NCBI GenBank assembly: GCA_015143295.1 | Contig: CM026562.1 | Coordinates: 16,024,041 to 16,088,040, forward strand | Length of the DNA stretch: 64,000 bases | Origin: Tetracentron sinense | Taxonomy: Eukaryota > Streptophyta > Magnoliopsida > Trochodendrales > Trochodendraceae | Direction of reading: 5' to 3' | Translations under genes and position numbers: made by a program | Shown here: one piece after another, positions 1 through 11,997 of the stretch | Position numbering within the stretch: the first letter of the stretch is position 1 | How the letters are laid out: the number at the start of each line of letters is the position of its first letter | The notes under the pieces: generated by a model | The model's database searches: none | What the model saw: the letters and a program-made list of their open reading frames with translations, nothing else | What the model was told of the DNA's origin: nothing

Positions 1-3000
1 GGGGGTCAGATTTCGATGTTCCTTCTTTAAACGCACATATTTCGACCAAACCTAAGTGTGGAAATTCGTTTCGACGGAATCTGATATCGTTTGGCCGATT
101 AGAGCATCGAGAGGCTGGAAATCCATACTTAAAAAGTATACTTCGGCCTAAAAAAAACTAACAACGCGCAAGGAATCAAAACTTTCAATCAGATTTTGAT
201 ACACTTTCCTCTAACGCGTGTATTTCGGTCCAACGTAAGTATGGGAATTCGTTTCAATAGAATCCGAGGCAGTTTGCCTGATTTGCGCACCATGAGGTTG
301 AAACACATGCTTAGGAAGTATACTTCGTCCTAAACCAATAAAAGTGCACCACATCCAAACCGGGGGTCGGATTTTGATGCCGTTTCTTCTAATGCATGTA
401 TCTCAACCCAACCTAAGTGTTAGAATTCGCTTCGATAGAATCCGAGTTCGTTTCCCCGATTTGGGCACCAAGAGGCCCGAAATTCATACTTAGAAAGTAA
501 ACTTCGGCCTAAACCTACAAACGCGTACCGAATCAAAACCTGTGATCAGATTTCGATGTCATTTGTTCTAACTCGTGTTTTTCCATCAAACCTAAGTATA
601 GGAATTCGTTTCGATAGAATACAAGGTCGTTTGCCTGATTTACGCACTGAGAGGCCGAAATCCATACTTAGAAACTGTACTACAGCCTAAAAGTAAAAAA
701 AAACATACTAATTCCAAATTGGGCGTCGGATTTAGATGTCGTTTCTTTTAACGTCTGTATTTCGACAAAACCTCTGAGTCTAGGAGTTCGTTTTGATGGA
801 ATCCGACGTCTTTTCCCTAATTTGGGTACCGAGAGGCTCAAAATCCATTCTTAGAAAGTATACATGGGTCTAAACCTACAAACGTAGCCTAAATCCAAAC
901 CAGGGGTTGGATTTCGGTGCCGTTTCTTCTAACGCTTGTATTTCAACCAAACCTAATTGTAGGAATTCGTTTCGATGGAATCCAAGGTCTCTAGCTCGAT
1001 TTGGGCACCAAGAGGCCCAAATTCATACTTAGAAAGTATACTTCAGCCTAAACGTAAAAAAGCGCAGCAATTCCAAATCGGGGGTCAGATATTGATGTCT
1101 TCTCTTCTAACAACTGTATTTTGACTAAACCTGAGTGTGAGAATTCGTTTCAATGGAATCCAAGGTCGTTTCTGCGTTTTGAGAACCGAGAGGTTTGAAA
1201 TCCATACTTAGAAACTATACTTCGGCCTAAACCTACAAATGTGCACCAAATCAAAACTGAAGGTCAGATTTCGATGTCATTTCTTCTAACGCATGTATTT
1301 CGACCAAACCTAAGTGTGGGAGGTCGTTTCGATGGAATCCGAGATCGTTTGCCAAATTTCGGCACCGAGAGGCCGAAATCCACACTTAGAAAGTATACTT
1401 CGGCCTAACAGTAAAAAAGCGCACTAATTCCGAACTGGGGGTCGGAATTCGATGTCGTTTCTTTTAGCGCTTGTATTTCGACCAAACCTGAGTCTAGGAA
1501 TTCGTTTCGATGCAATCCGAGGTCTTTTCCTTGATTTGGGTACCGAGAGGCTCAAAATCCATACTTAGAAAGTATACTTCGGCCTAAACCTACTAACGCG
1601 GCCCAAATCTGAACCGGGGGTCAAATTTCGATTATGTTTCTTCTAACGCATGCATTTCGACCCAATCTAAGTGTGCGAGTTCGTTTCGATGGAATCCGAG
1701 TTTGTTTGCCCGATTTGGGCTCCGAGTGGCCGGAAATTTATACTAAGAAAGTATACTTCGTTCTGAACCTATAAACACGCACCAAATCCAAACCTGTGAT
1801 CGTATTTCGATGTCATTAGATTTAACGTGTGAATTTCAATCCAACCTAAGTGTGGGAATTCGTTTCAATGGAATCCGAGGTCGCTAGCCCGATTTGGGAA
1901 CCAAGAGGCCAAAATTCTTACTTAGAAATATACTTCGACCTAAATCTAAAACAGGGCCCCAAAATGCAAACAACGGGTCGTATTTCGATGCCGATTCTTC
2001 TAACGTGGGTATTTTGACCCAAACTTTGTGTGAGAAATCGTTTCGTTGGAATCCGAGGTCGTTTGCCCTATTTAGGCACCGAGAGGCCCAAAATTCATAC
2101 TTATAGAAAGTATACTTCGGCCTAAACCTACAAACGCGCACCAAATCCAAATCGGAGGTCTGATTTTGATGGCCTTTTTCAAACGCTTGTATTTCGACTC
2201 AACCTAAGTGTGGGAAATCGTTTTGATTGAATCTGAGGTTGTTTGTCCGATTTGGATACCGAGAGTCCCGAAAATCATACCTAGAAAGTATACTTCGGCC
2301 TAAACCTACAAACGCACACCAAATCCAAATCGAGAGGTCGGATTTCGATTTTGTTTCTTCTAACGCGTGTATTTCAATCCAACCTATATGTGGAAATTCG
2401 TTTCGATTGAATCCGGGGTCATTTGCCCAATTTCCGAATCGAGAGGCCCAAATCCATACTTACAAAGCATACTTAGTCCTAGACCTAAAAAAGTGCAACA
2501 CATCCAAACCGGGGACGGATTTTGTAGTCGTTTCTTCTAACGCGTGTATTTCGACCCAATCTAAGTGCGAGAGTTCGTTTCGATGGAATCCGAGTTCGTT
2601 TGCCCGATTTGGGCTCCGAGTGGCCGGAAATTTATACTAAGAAAGTATACTTCGTTCTGAACCTATAAACGCGCACCAAATCCAAACCTGTGATCTTATT
2701 TCGATGTCATTTGATCCAAAGTGTGTATTTCAATCCAACCTAAGTGTGGGAATTCGTTTTGTTGGATTCTGAGGTCATTTGCCCGATATCGTCTAACACG
2801 TGTATTTCCACTCAACCTAAGGGTGGGAATTCGTTTCAATGGAATCCGAGGTCACTAGCCCGATTTGGGAACCAAGAGGCCGAAATTCTTACTTAGGAAG
2901 ATACTTCGACCTAAATCTAAAAAAGGGCCCCAAAATGCAAACAGCGGGTCGGATTTCGATGCTGATTCCTGTAATGTGGGTATTTCGACCCAAACTATGT

Positions 3001-3819
3001 GTGGGAAATCGTTTCGATAGAATCCATGGTCGTTTGCCCAATTTAGGTACCGAGAGGCCCGAAATTCATACTTATAGAAAGTATACTTCGGCCTAAACCT
3101 ACAAATCGGGGGTCTGATTTCGATGGCCTTTTTCAAACGCTTGTATTTCGACCCAACCTAAGTGTGGGAAATTGTTTTGATTGAATCCGAGGTCGTTTGT
3201 CCGATTTGGGTACCGAGAGGCCCGAAAAGCATACCCAGAAAGTATACTTCGGCCTAAACCTACAAACGCGCACCAAATCCAAATCGAGGGTCGGATTTCG
3301 ATTTTGTTTCTTCTAACGCGTGTATTTCGATCCAACCTATGTTTGGAAATTCGTTTCGATTGAATCCGGGGTCATTTGCCCGATTTCCGCACCGAGAGGC
3401 CCAAATCCATACTTACAAAGCATACTTAGTCCTAGACCTAAAAAAGTGCAACACATCCAAACCGGGGGTCGGATTTTGAAGTCGTTTCTTCTAACGCGTG
3501 TATTTCGACCCAATCTAAGTGCGAGAGTTCCTTTCGATGGAATCCGAGTTCGTTTGCCCGATTTGGGCTCCGAGAGGCTGAAATCCATACTTAGAAAGTA
3601 TACTTCTGCGTACACGTAAAAAAGCACACCAATTCCAAACCGGGAGTCAGATTTCGATATCATTTCTTCTAATGCCTATATTTCGGCCAAACCTGAGTGA
3701 GGAATTCATTTCGGTGGAATCTGAGGTCGTTTCCCTGGTTTGGGCGCCGAGATGTCCGAAATCTGTTCTTAGAAAGTATACTCGGCCTAAACCTACAAAA
3801 CACACACAAAATCCAAACC
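1..3819. repeat. ~180-bp satellite array, block 1
   Basis: About 21 head-to-tail monomers, each recognisable by three spaced TTTCGA words, a CACCGAGAGGC box and a tail hairpin ATACTT-AGA-AAGTAT followed by CTTCGGCCTAAAC. Monomers differ by subtype. The block opens with the subtype containing TTCCTTCTTTAAACG, and its subtype order to about 2540 parallels that at 18173-20640. A segment of about 900 bp is locally duplicated (compare 1990-2540 with 2950-3500). Open frames on both strands arise because 180 is divisible by three; nothing suggests a gene. Confidence 0.93.
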
Positions 3820-4008
3820 TGTAGCACCCCAGACTTTTCGTAGCTAATTGGCCTTCCTCGTAGTCTAATTGATAAATAAGAGAGAAATCGGAAATTTCGA
3901 AACGTCAGAAATGCTCATTTTCGAAAGACGAAAACAACGCAAGTTGAATCATCGAAATCCGACGAGCGAGTCAAAAGATATGGTCAAAACAGTCCAGACC
4001 TACAGAGC

Positions 4009-4173
4009 ACCGATCGCTCGGTCCAAAACCGATCGATCGGTAGCTATCGCACGGTCAAAGATTTTGTATGGGGAAATTTTCCAGAGAGTAGTTTTTTGAC
4101 CGGTCGCTCGGTCAGAGTACCGATCGCTGGGTAGGCAACCGATTGATCGGTCATAACCACCGATCGCTCGGTC
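4009..4173. repeat. palindrome array ACCGATCGATCGGT type in LTR A
   Basis: Copies of a 14-bp palindrome (ACCGATCGATCGGT) and near-variants with GATCGCTCGG lie just upstream of the TATA-like box, separated by unrelated spacers. The layout and the central spacer (TTTTGTATGGGGAAA, then a CCAGAGAG word) match those in the LTRs of the minus-strand gypsy. This is the expected place for U3 enhancer sites; function is inferred. Confidence 0.8.
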
Positions 4174-4233
4174 CCCGTGTTTTGCAGAAATTTTTGTAAG
4201 GGCATTTTCATCTTTTGGGCGTTAAACCCTTAC

Positions 4234-4241
4234 CCATAAAG
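4234..4241 (+). promoter_or_regulatory. TATA-like box of solo LTR A
   Basis: CCATAAAG occupies the position of CTATAAAG in the plus-strand gypsy LTR. It lies about 60 bp downstream of the palindrome array and just upstream of the conserved leader. The first T of TATA is replaced by C, so the promoter may be weakened. Confidence 0.45.
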
Positions 4242-5119
4242 GCTTGCTCGACCAGTTGAACCCTCATTCACTACACTTAAAACATTTAGAGAGAAAGGGA
4301 GGAGAAGAAGAGGGTTTCACCTAGGGTTTCCATTGGAGAGGGAAATCAAAGGGTTTGACAACCCTAGATCATCCCCAAACTTGGATTTGCTTCAAGTTCA
4401 AGGCTCAAGCTCGTGGGGGATCTCATTCTCAAGCTAGGGCAGCGTTCTCTAAGGTATTTCAAGAGGGTTTTCTTCCCCAAACCAAGTCTCCCTCAAGGAA
4501 AGGTTCCTCCTTTCAAGTTGGAGCTCAAATCAAGGTTCCTACCAAGATCAAGCCTTGATCTAAGGTTAGTACACCCTACTAACTTTCCCTAGCAATAACC
4601 TAGGTTTTCTATTGTAAATGGTGATTCTTTATATTATGCTTTCCTTCCTATGCTTTGTATTAACTCAACAAATATAAACAAGATAAGGGAAATGGAATGG
4701 ATGTGTGGATGGGAGATTGGATGTGGCGATTGGATGCCGAATGTGTGATGTATGATATATGTGGGTTGTGAGTTGGAAATGGAGGATGGGCATTGTACAA
4801 ATAACAAACTTACCCTTGTATTATTGGATGGAAAATATGTACTAAAAATAAGAAGATGAACTATGGAGGAACATTGCATGTGATGTGTTTGACAAAATGC
4901 CTAAACTATGAAATAATGATTTGAAGGAAGAAAAAGGGAAATAGGCCTTATACATGTATTCTCATGAATGATGAATGGATTTAAATACCATGTCATACCT
5001 CTCTTTATTATCCTTATTCCATGATTGCCATAATGGACACGTACACGAGCACGCATGATAGCATGAACCGAGATTTCAAGAGCATATGCATATAATAATC
5101 AACAAGAAAATATTGCATG

Positions 5120-5323
5120 TCAAGGAGGTTGGTAGCCCAGGGACATTCGGGTACTAGCCTCTGGCTCACAAGAAAACTAAACAAGTAATAAAAATCACCT
5201 ATTGTCAAGGGGGTTGGTAGCCCAGGGACATTCGGGTACTAGCCTCTGGCTCACAAGAAAACCATACATATCAAGGAGGTTGGCAGCCCAGGGAGATTCG
5301 GGTGCTAGCCTCTGGCTCACAAG
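5120..5323 (+). repeat. minisatellite inside solo LTR A (3 units of ~53 bp)
   Basis: Three near-identical units start TCAAGG and end GGCTCACAAG at 5120-5172, 5204-5256 and 5271-5323, separated by short AT-rich spacers. Other LTRs carry a different repeat (GAAGGGTCTCCCTTC hairpins) at the same relative place, between the putative leader donor and the short ORF. Confidence 0.85.
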
Positions 5324-5611
5324 TTCCAAGATGCAAGGTTACAAGATGATGACAAGACATTCATGCATGCACGTATACATGATTTTTACAATGCATACCG
5401 AGACATGGAAACGGGTTTTCAAGCATGAGTTTTATCGGAGTTTTCGCATTCATGCACGCACGTTATAATGATTGTATTGTACCATACTTCCTGCTATTTC
5501 TCCTTTGAAGCTATTACTGCCGTGTACTGTAATCCTGTTGTGGTGCATATTATTGTTATGGTTAGCTAGCAGCTTGTACTCGCTGAGTATTCCTTGATCA
5601 GCCGTACTTTC

Positions 5612-5731
5612 ATGTCGGCAGGTACCGAGGGAGCCCTCGACCCGGAACCTTGGGTCGAGGAAGAGTATATAGAGGAGAGAGAGCCGTCTATCCCACTGCA
5701 GTCTCAGGCGGACCGAGACCTCGACGTGTAG
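5612..5731 (+). CDS. short acidic LTR ORF, 39 codons, PWVEEEY motif
   Basis: The ORF starts ATG-TCG-GCA-GGT (MSAG) and ends at TAG; its centre reads EPWVEEEYIEE. The function is unknown. Homologous frames lie at the same place in the other LTRs (14512-14631, 41677-41793, 44697-44816, 50972-51088). Against LTR B, several shared codons differ only at the third base (CCT/CCA, GTC/GTG, GAA/GAG, TAT/TAC), and one 18-nt gap keeps frame. This suggests protein-level constraint, past or present. The ORF sits in the long transcribed leader, upstream of where gag would be. The start lies beside a CGGCAG/GT that could be a splice acceptor, so it may instead be an internal exon. Confidence 0.5.
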   Translation: MSAGTEGALDPEPWVEEEYIEEREPSIPLQSQADRDLDV

Positions 5732-8700
5732 CCCTACCTCGACTATTGTTGAGAGGAGAGTACGAAAGGGTTATATGTGGTTTGACATTTTGATAGGTGG
5801 GCCTGTCCACCTCAGACTTAGACATGCTTTGTATATATATATGTTAACTTGGAATACTCTTTTGGAAACCTTAGAAGAAAAGAAAAAGTTAGTTTACGCT
5901 TCCGCATTTATGTTTAGCTTCCGCGCTCTGATTATCATTGGTTAGTACTGTATTTAATCTTGTTCATAACAGGATGGTTTGGCAGGTACGTATAGTTACG
6001 CCTAAAGTATCCCTAAACTCCTAGGGGGTATTTTGGGGCGCGACAAAACCTGTGATCACATTTCGATGTCATTTCTTCTAACGCGTGTATTTCGATCCAA
6101 CCTTAGCATCGGAATTCAGTTCGATAGAATTCGAGCTCGTTTGCTCGATTTGCGCACCGAGAAGCCGAAAAATCCATACTTAGAAAGTATACTTCGGCCT
6201 ACACGTAAAAATGCGCACGAATTCCAAATCGGGGATCGGATTTTGATATCGTTTCTTCTAACACCTGTATTTCGGCCAAACTAAGTGTGGGAATTCTTTT
6301 CAATGGAATCCGAGGTCGTTTTCCCGATTTGGGCACCGAGAGGTTCGCATGATGTCGTTTCTTCCTACAAACGCACACCAAATCTCAACCGAGGGTCGCA
6401 TTTTGATGCCTTTTCTTCTAACGCATGTATTTCAACCGAACCTAAGGGTGGGAAATCGGTTCGATGGAATCCATGGTCGTTTGTCCGAATTACGAACCGA
6501 GAGACCCAAAATTCATACCTAGAAAGTATACTTCGGCCTAAACCTATAAACGTGCACCAAATCCAAAACTGTGATTGAATTTCGATGTCATTCGATTTAA
6601 CGCCTGTTTTTTGCTCCAACCTAAGTGTGGGAATTCGTTTCGATGGAATCAGAGGGCGTTTACCCGATTTGGGCACCGAGAGGCCTGAACGTACATAAAC
6701 GTACCAATTCCAAACCAGGGGTCGGATTTCGATGTTGTTTCGTCTAATGCCTGTATTTCGACCAAACCTGAGTATGGGAATTCGTTTTGAAGGAATGTGT
6801 GGTCGTTTACCCCATTTGGATACCGAGAGGCTCGAAATCAATACTTAGAAAAGTATTCTTCGGCCTAAACCTACAAACGCGCACCAAATCCAAATCGGGG
6901 GTCTGATTTCGATTACCTTTTTGTAACGCTTGTATTTCGACCCAACCTAAGTGTAGGAAATCGTTTTGATTGAATCCGAGGTTGTTTGCCCGATTTGGGC
7001 AACGAGAGGCCGGAAGATCATACTTAGAAAGTATACTTCGGCCTAAACCTACAAACGTGGACAAAATCAAAACCTGTGATCGGATTTCGATGTCATGTGT
7101 TCTAACGCGTGTATTTCGATCCAACCAAAGTGTGGGAATTCGTTTCGACAGAATTCGAGGGCGTTTGCTCGATTTGGGATCCGAGAGGCCCGAAATTCTT
7201 CACTTTTCGTATACTTCGGTCTAAACCTACAAACGCGCAACAAATCTAAACCTGTGATCAGATTTCGATGCCGATTCTTTTAATGCGGGTATTTCGACCC
7301 AACCTTAGTCTGGGAAATCATTTCAATGGAATCCAGGGTCGTTTGCCCGATTTCGACACCGAGACGCCTGAAATTCATATTTAGAAAGGCTACTTCGGCC
7401 AAAACCAACAAACCCTCACCAAATCTAAACCTGTGATCAGATTTCGATGTCATTTGTTCTAACGCCCGTATTTCGACCAAACCAGAGTGTGGGAATTTGT
7501 TTGGATGGAATGCCTGAAATTCATATTTAGAAAGTCTACTTCGGCCTAAACCTAAAAAAGCACAAAATCCAAACAGGGGGGTCGGATTTCGATGTTGTAC
7601 TTCTAACGCGTGTATTTCGACCCAACCTAACTGTAGGAATTCTATTAGAAAGAATTCGTTGTCGTTTACCCGCTTCGCGCATTGAGAAGCCAAAATCCAT
7701 ATTTAGAAAGTGTACTTCGATCTAAACGTAAAAAAGCGCTCTAATTCCGAACCAGGGGTTGGATTTTGATGTTCCTTCTTTAAACGCACATATTTCGACC
7801 AAACCTAAGTGTGGAAATTCGTTTCGATGGAATCTGATATCGTTTGCTCGATTTGGGCACCGTGAGGCTCGAAATCCATACTTAAAAAGTATAGTTCGGC
7901 CTACAAAAAACTAACAACGCGGAAGGAATCAAAAAACCTGAGATTAGATTTTGATGTAATTTCTTCTAACGCGTGCATTTCGATCCAACGTAAGTATCGG
8001 AATTCATTTCAATAGAATCCGATGCCGTTTGCCCGATTTGCGCACCATGAGGCTGGAACACATGCTTAGAAAAAGTATACTTCGAACTAAACCTAGAAAT
8101 GTGCCCCACATCCAAACCGTGGGTCGGATTTTGATTCCGTTTCTTCTAATGCATGTATCTCGACCCAACCTAAGTGTTAGAATTCGCTTCGATAGAATCC
8201 GAGTTCGTTTCCCCGATTTGGGCACCGAGAGGCCCGAAATTCGTACTTAGAAAGTAAAGTTCGGCCTAAGCCTACAAACGCCCACCAAATCAAAACCTGT
8301 GACCAGATTTCAATGCCATTTGTTCTAACTCGTGTTTTTCGATCAAACCTAAGTGTAGGAATTCGTTTCGATAAAATACGAGGTCGTTTGCCTGATTTAC
8401 GCACTGACAGGCCGAAATCCATACTTAGAAAGTGTACTTCGGCATAAAAGTAAAAAAAATGCACTAATTCCAAACTGGGGTTCGGATTTTGATGTCGTTT
8501 CTCTTAACGCCTGTATTTGGACCAAACCTGAGTCTAAGTATTCGTTTCGATGGAATCCGAGGTCTTTTCCCTAATTTGGGTACCGAGAGGCTCAAAATCC
8601 ATACTTGGAAAGTATACTTCGGTCTAAACCTACAAACGCGGCCCAAATCCAAACCGGGGGTCGGATTTCGGTGCCGTTTCTTCTAACGCTTGTATTTCAA

Positions 8701-9532
8701 CCAAACCTTAGTGTGGTAATTCGTTTCGATGTTATCCGAGGTCGTTTGCCAGATTTAGACACCGAGAGGCCTCAAATTCATACTTATAGAAAGTATAATC
8801 CGGCCTAAACCTACAAATGCGCACCAAATTCAAACCTGTGATAAGATTTCGATGTAATTTCTTCTAATGCGTGTATTTCGATCCAACCTGAGTGTGGGAA
8901 TTCTTTTCGACAGATTCCGAGGGCATTTCCTCGATTTGGGAACCGAGAGGCCCGAAATTCATAACTTTTCGCATACTTCGGTCTAAACCTACAAATGCGC
9001 ACCAAATCTAAACCTGTGATCAGATTTCGATGCTGATTCTTCAAACGCGGGTATTTGACCCAACCTTAGTGTGGGAAATCATTTCAATAGAATCCGGGGT
9101 CGTTTGCCCGATTTGGGCACCGAGATGCCTGAAATTCATATTTTGAAAGTCTACTTCAGCCAAAACCAACAAACACACACCAAATCTAAACCTGTGATCG
9201 GATTTCGATGTCATTTGTTCTAACGCCCATATTTCGACCAAACCTGAGTGTGGGAATTCGTTTGGATAGAATGCCTAAAATTCATATTTAGAAAGTCTAC
9301 TTCGGCCAAAACCTAAAAACGCACACCAAATCTCAACCTGTGTACGGATTTCGATGTCATTTTTCTAACGCCAGTATTTCGACGAAACCTGAGTGTGGGA
9401 ATTTTTTTGGATTGAAACCGAGGTCATTACCTCGATTTCGGCACTGAGAGGCTCGAAATCTGTACTTAGAAAATTTATTTCTTCCTAAACCTAAAAACGC
9501 ACAAAATCCAAACTGGGGGTCGGATTTCGATG

Positions 9533-11997
9533 TTCCTTCTTTAAACGAACATATTTCGACCAAACCTAAGTGTGGAAATTTCTTTTGATAGAATCTGATA
9601 TCGTTTGCCCGATTGGGCACCGAGAGGCTCGAAATCCATACTTAGAAAGTATACTTCGGCCTAAAAAAAACTAACAACGCGCAAGGAATCAAAACCTGTG
9701 ATCAGATTTTGAAGTAACTTCTTCCAACGCGTGTATTTCGATCCAACGTAGTGTGGGAATTCGTTTCAATAGAATCCGAAGCCGTTTGCCTGATTTGCGC
9801 ACCAAGAGGCTTCACACAAGCTTAGAAAGTATACTTCGTCCTAAACCTAGAAAAGTTCGCCATATCCAAACCGGGGGTCGAATTTTGATGCCGTTTCATC
9901 TAATTCGTGTATCTCGACCCAACCTAGGTGTAAGAATTTGTTTCGATAGAATCCGAGTACGTTTCCCCGATTTGGACACGATAGAATCCGAGTACGTTTC
10001 CCCGATTTGGACACCGAGGGGCCGAAACCTACAAACGCGCACCAAATCAAAACCTGTGATCAGATTTCAATGTCATTTTGTTCTAACTTGTCTTTTTCGA
10101 TCAAACCTAAGTGTAGGAATTCGTTTCGATAGAATACGAGGGCGTTTGCCTGATTTACGCACTGAGAGGCCGAAATCCATGCATAGAAAGTGTACTTCGG
10201 CCTAAAAGTAAGAAAACGCACTAGTTCCAAACTGGGGTTCGGATTTCGATGTTGTTTCTTTTAACACCTGTATTTGGACCAAACCTGAGTCTGGGAATTC
10301 GTTTCAATGGAATCCGAGGTCTTTTCCCTAATTTGGGTACCGAGAGGCTCAAAATCCATCCTTAGAAAGTATACTTCGGTCTAAACCTACAAACGCGGCC
10401 CAAATCCAAACCGGGAGTCGGATTTCGGTACCGTTATTTCTAACGCTTGTATTTCAACCAAACCTAAGAGTGGTTATACGTTTCGATGGAATCTGAGGTC
10501 GTTTGCCTTATTTGGCACCGAGAGGCCCGAAATTCATACTCATAGAAATTATACTTCGGCCTAAACCCAAAAACACGTACCAAATCCAAATCGGGGGTCT
10601 GATTTAGATTGCCTTTTTCTAAAGCCGGTATTTCGACTCAACCTAATTGTAGTAGGAAATCGTTTTGATTGAATCTGAGCTCGTTTCCCCGATTTGGGCA
10701 CCGAGAGGCCCGAAATTCATACCTAGAAAGTATACTTCAGCCTAAACCTACAAACGTGGACAAAATCAAAACCTGTGATCGGATTTCGATGTCATTTGTT
10801 TTAACGTGTGTATTTCGATCCAACCTAAGTGTGATAATTCATTTCGATAGATTCCGAGGTCATTTGCGCACCGAGAGGCCGAAATCCATACTTACAAAGT
10901 ATACTTCAGCCAAAACGTAAAAAAGCGCACCAATTCCAAACCGGGAGTTGGACTTCGATTACCTTTTTCTAACGCTTGTATTTCGACCCAACCTAAGTGT
11001 AGGAAATCGTTTTGATTGAATCCGAGGTCGTTTCCCCGATTTGGGCACCGAGAGGCCCAAAATTCATGCTTACAAAGTATACTTCGGCCTAAACCTACAA
11101 ACACTCACCAAATCCAAACCTGTGATAAGATTTCGATGTCGTTTCTTCTAACACGTGTATTGAATCCAACTTATGTGTGGGAATTCGTTTCGACAGAATC
11201 CGAGGGCGTTTGCTCGATTTAGGAATCGAGAGGCCTCAAATTCATAACTTTTCGCATACTTCAGTCTAAACCTACAAACGCACACCAAAATCTAAACCTG
11301 TGATCAGATTTCAAGGCCGATTCTTCTAACGCGGGTATTTCGACCAAACCTTAGTGCGGGAAATCATTTCGATGGAATCCGGGGTCGTTAGCTCGATTTG
11401 GGCACCGTGACGCCTGAAATTCATATTTAGAAAGTCTACTTCGGACAAAACCAACAAACGTGCACCAAATCTATACCTGTGATCGGATTTCGATGTTATT
11501 TGTTCGAACGCCCGTACTTCGACCAAACCTTAGTGTGGGAATTCGTTTGGATGGGATGCCTGAAATTCATATTTAGAAAGTCTACTTCGGCCAAAACCTA
11601 AAAACCCCCACCAACTCTAAACCTGTGAACGGATTTCGATGTCAATTTTTCTAACGCCAGTATTTCGACCAAACCTGAGTGTGGGAATTCGTTTGGATTG
11701 ACTCCGAGGTCGTTACCCCGATTTGGGCACTGAGAGGCTCGATATCCATACTTAGAAAGTTTATTTCGGCCTAAACCTAAAAACGCACAAAAATCCAAAG
11801 AGGGCGTCGGATTTCGATGTCGTACTTCTAACGCGTGTATTTCGACCCAACCTAAGTGTAGGAATTCTATTCCAAGGAATCCGTGGTCGTTTACCCCATT
11901 CGCGCACTGAGAAGCCGAAATCCGTACTTTGAAAGTATACTTCGGCCTAAACGTAAAAAAGCCCTCCAATTCCGAACCGGGGTTCGGATTTCGATGT
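9533..11997. repeat. satellite higher-order repeat unit (14 monomers)
   Basis: Fourteen monomers run between two anchor subtypes (TTCCTTCTTTAAACG). The subtypes, judged by the segment after the first TTTCGATG, follow the same order as at 51915-54228 and 54229-56230. They include one with CTAATTCGTGTATCTCG, one with TCTAACTTGTC, one with GCCGATTCTTCTAACGCGGG, one short monomer with GTTTGGATGG, and finally one with GTCGTACTTC. Length is about 2465 bp. Confidence 0.8.
9945..10014. repeat. 35-bp tandem duplication inside a satellite monomer
   Basis: The segment starting GATAGAATCCGAGTACG occurs twice back to back (9945-9979 and 9980-10014). The monomer's following segment is lost. This is a local slippage or unequal-exchange scar within one monomer. 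Confidence 0.85.

Larger units (their letters stand above)
3820..6045 (+). mobile_element. solo LTR A of a Ty3/gypsy retrotransposon
   Basis: The element begins TGTAGCACCCC and ends GGGCGCGACA, flanked by the 5-bp duplication AAACC (3815-3819 and 6046-6050). No internal region follows, so this is a solo LTR left by LTR-LTR recombination. It is homologous in layout to the other LTRs in the window: a conserved 5' block (about 3850-4000), a palindrome array, a TATA-like box, a leader with CTAGGGTTT motifs, a putative splice donor (CTAAG/GTTAGT at about 4565), a minisatellite, a short ORF and a 3' end. Strand is assigned from this order. It is the most diverged of the LTRs here. Confidence 0.92.

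Noticed and set aside
6365-6841. Long open frames (up to about 158 codons) in the satellite on both strands
   Set aside because: The monomer is 180 bp, a multiple of three, so stop-free frames repeat with a 60-residue period on either strand. Neighbouring monomers break them with indels, and no start context or domain is seen.
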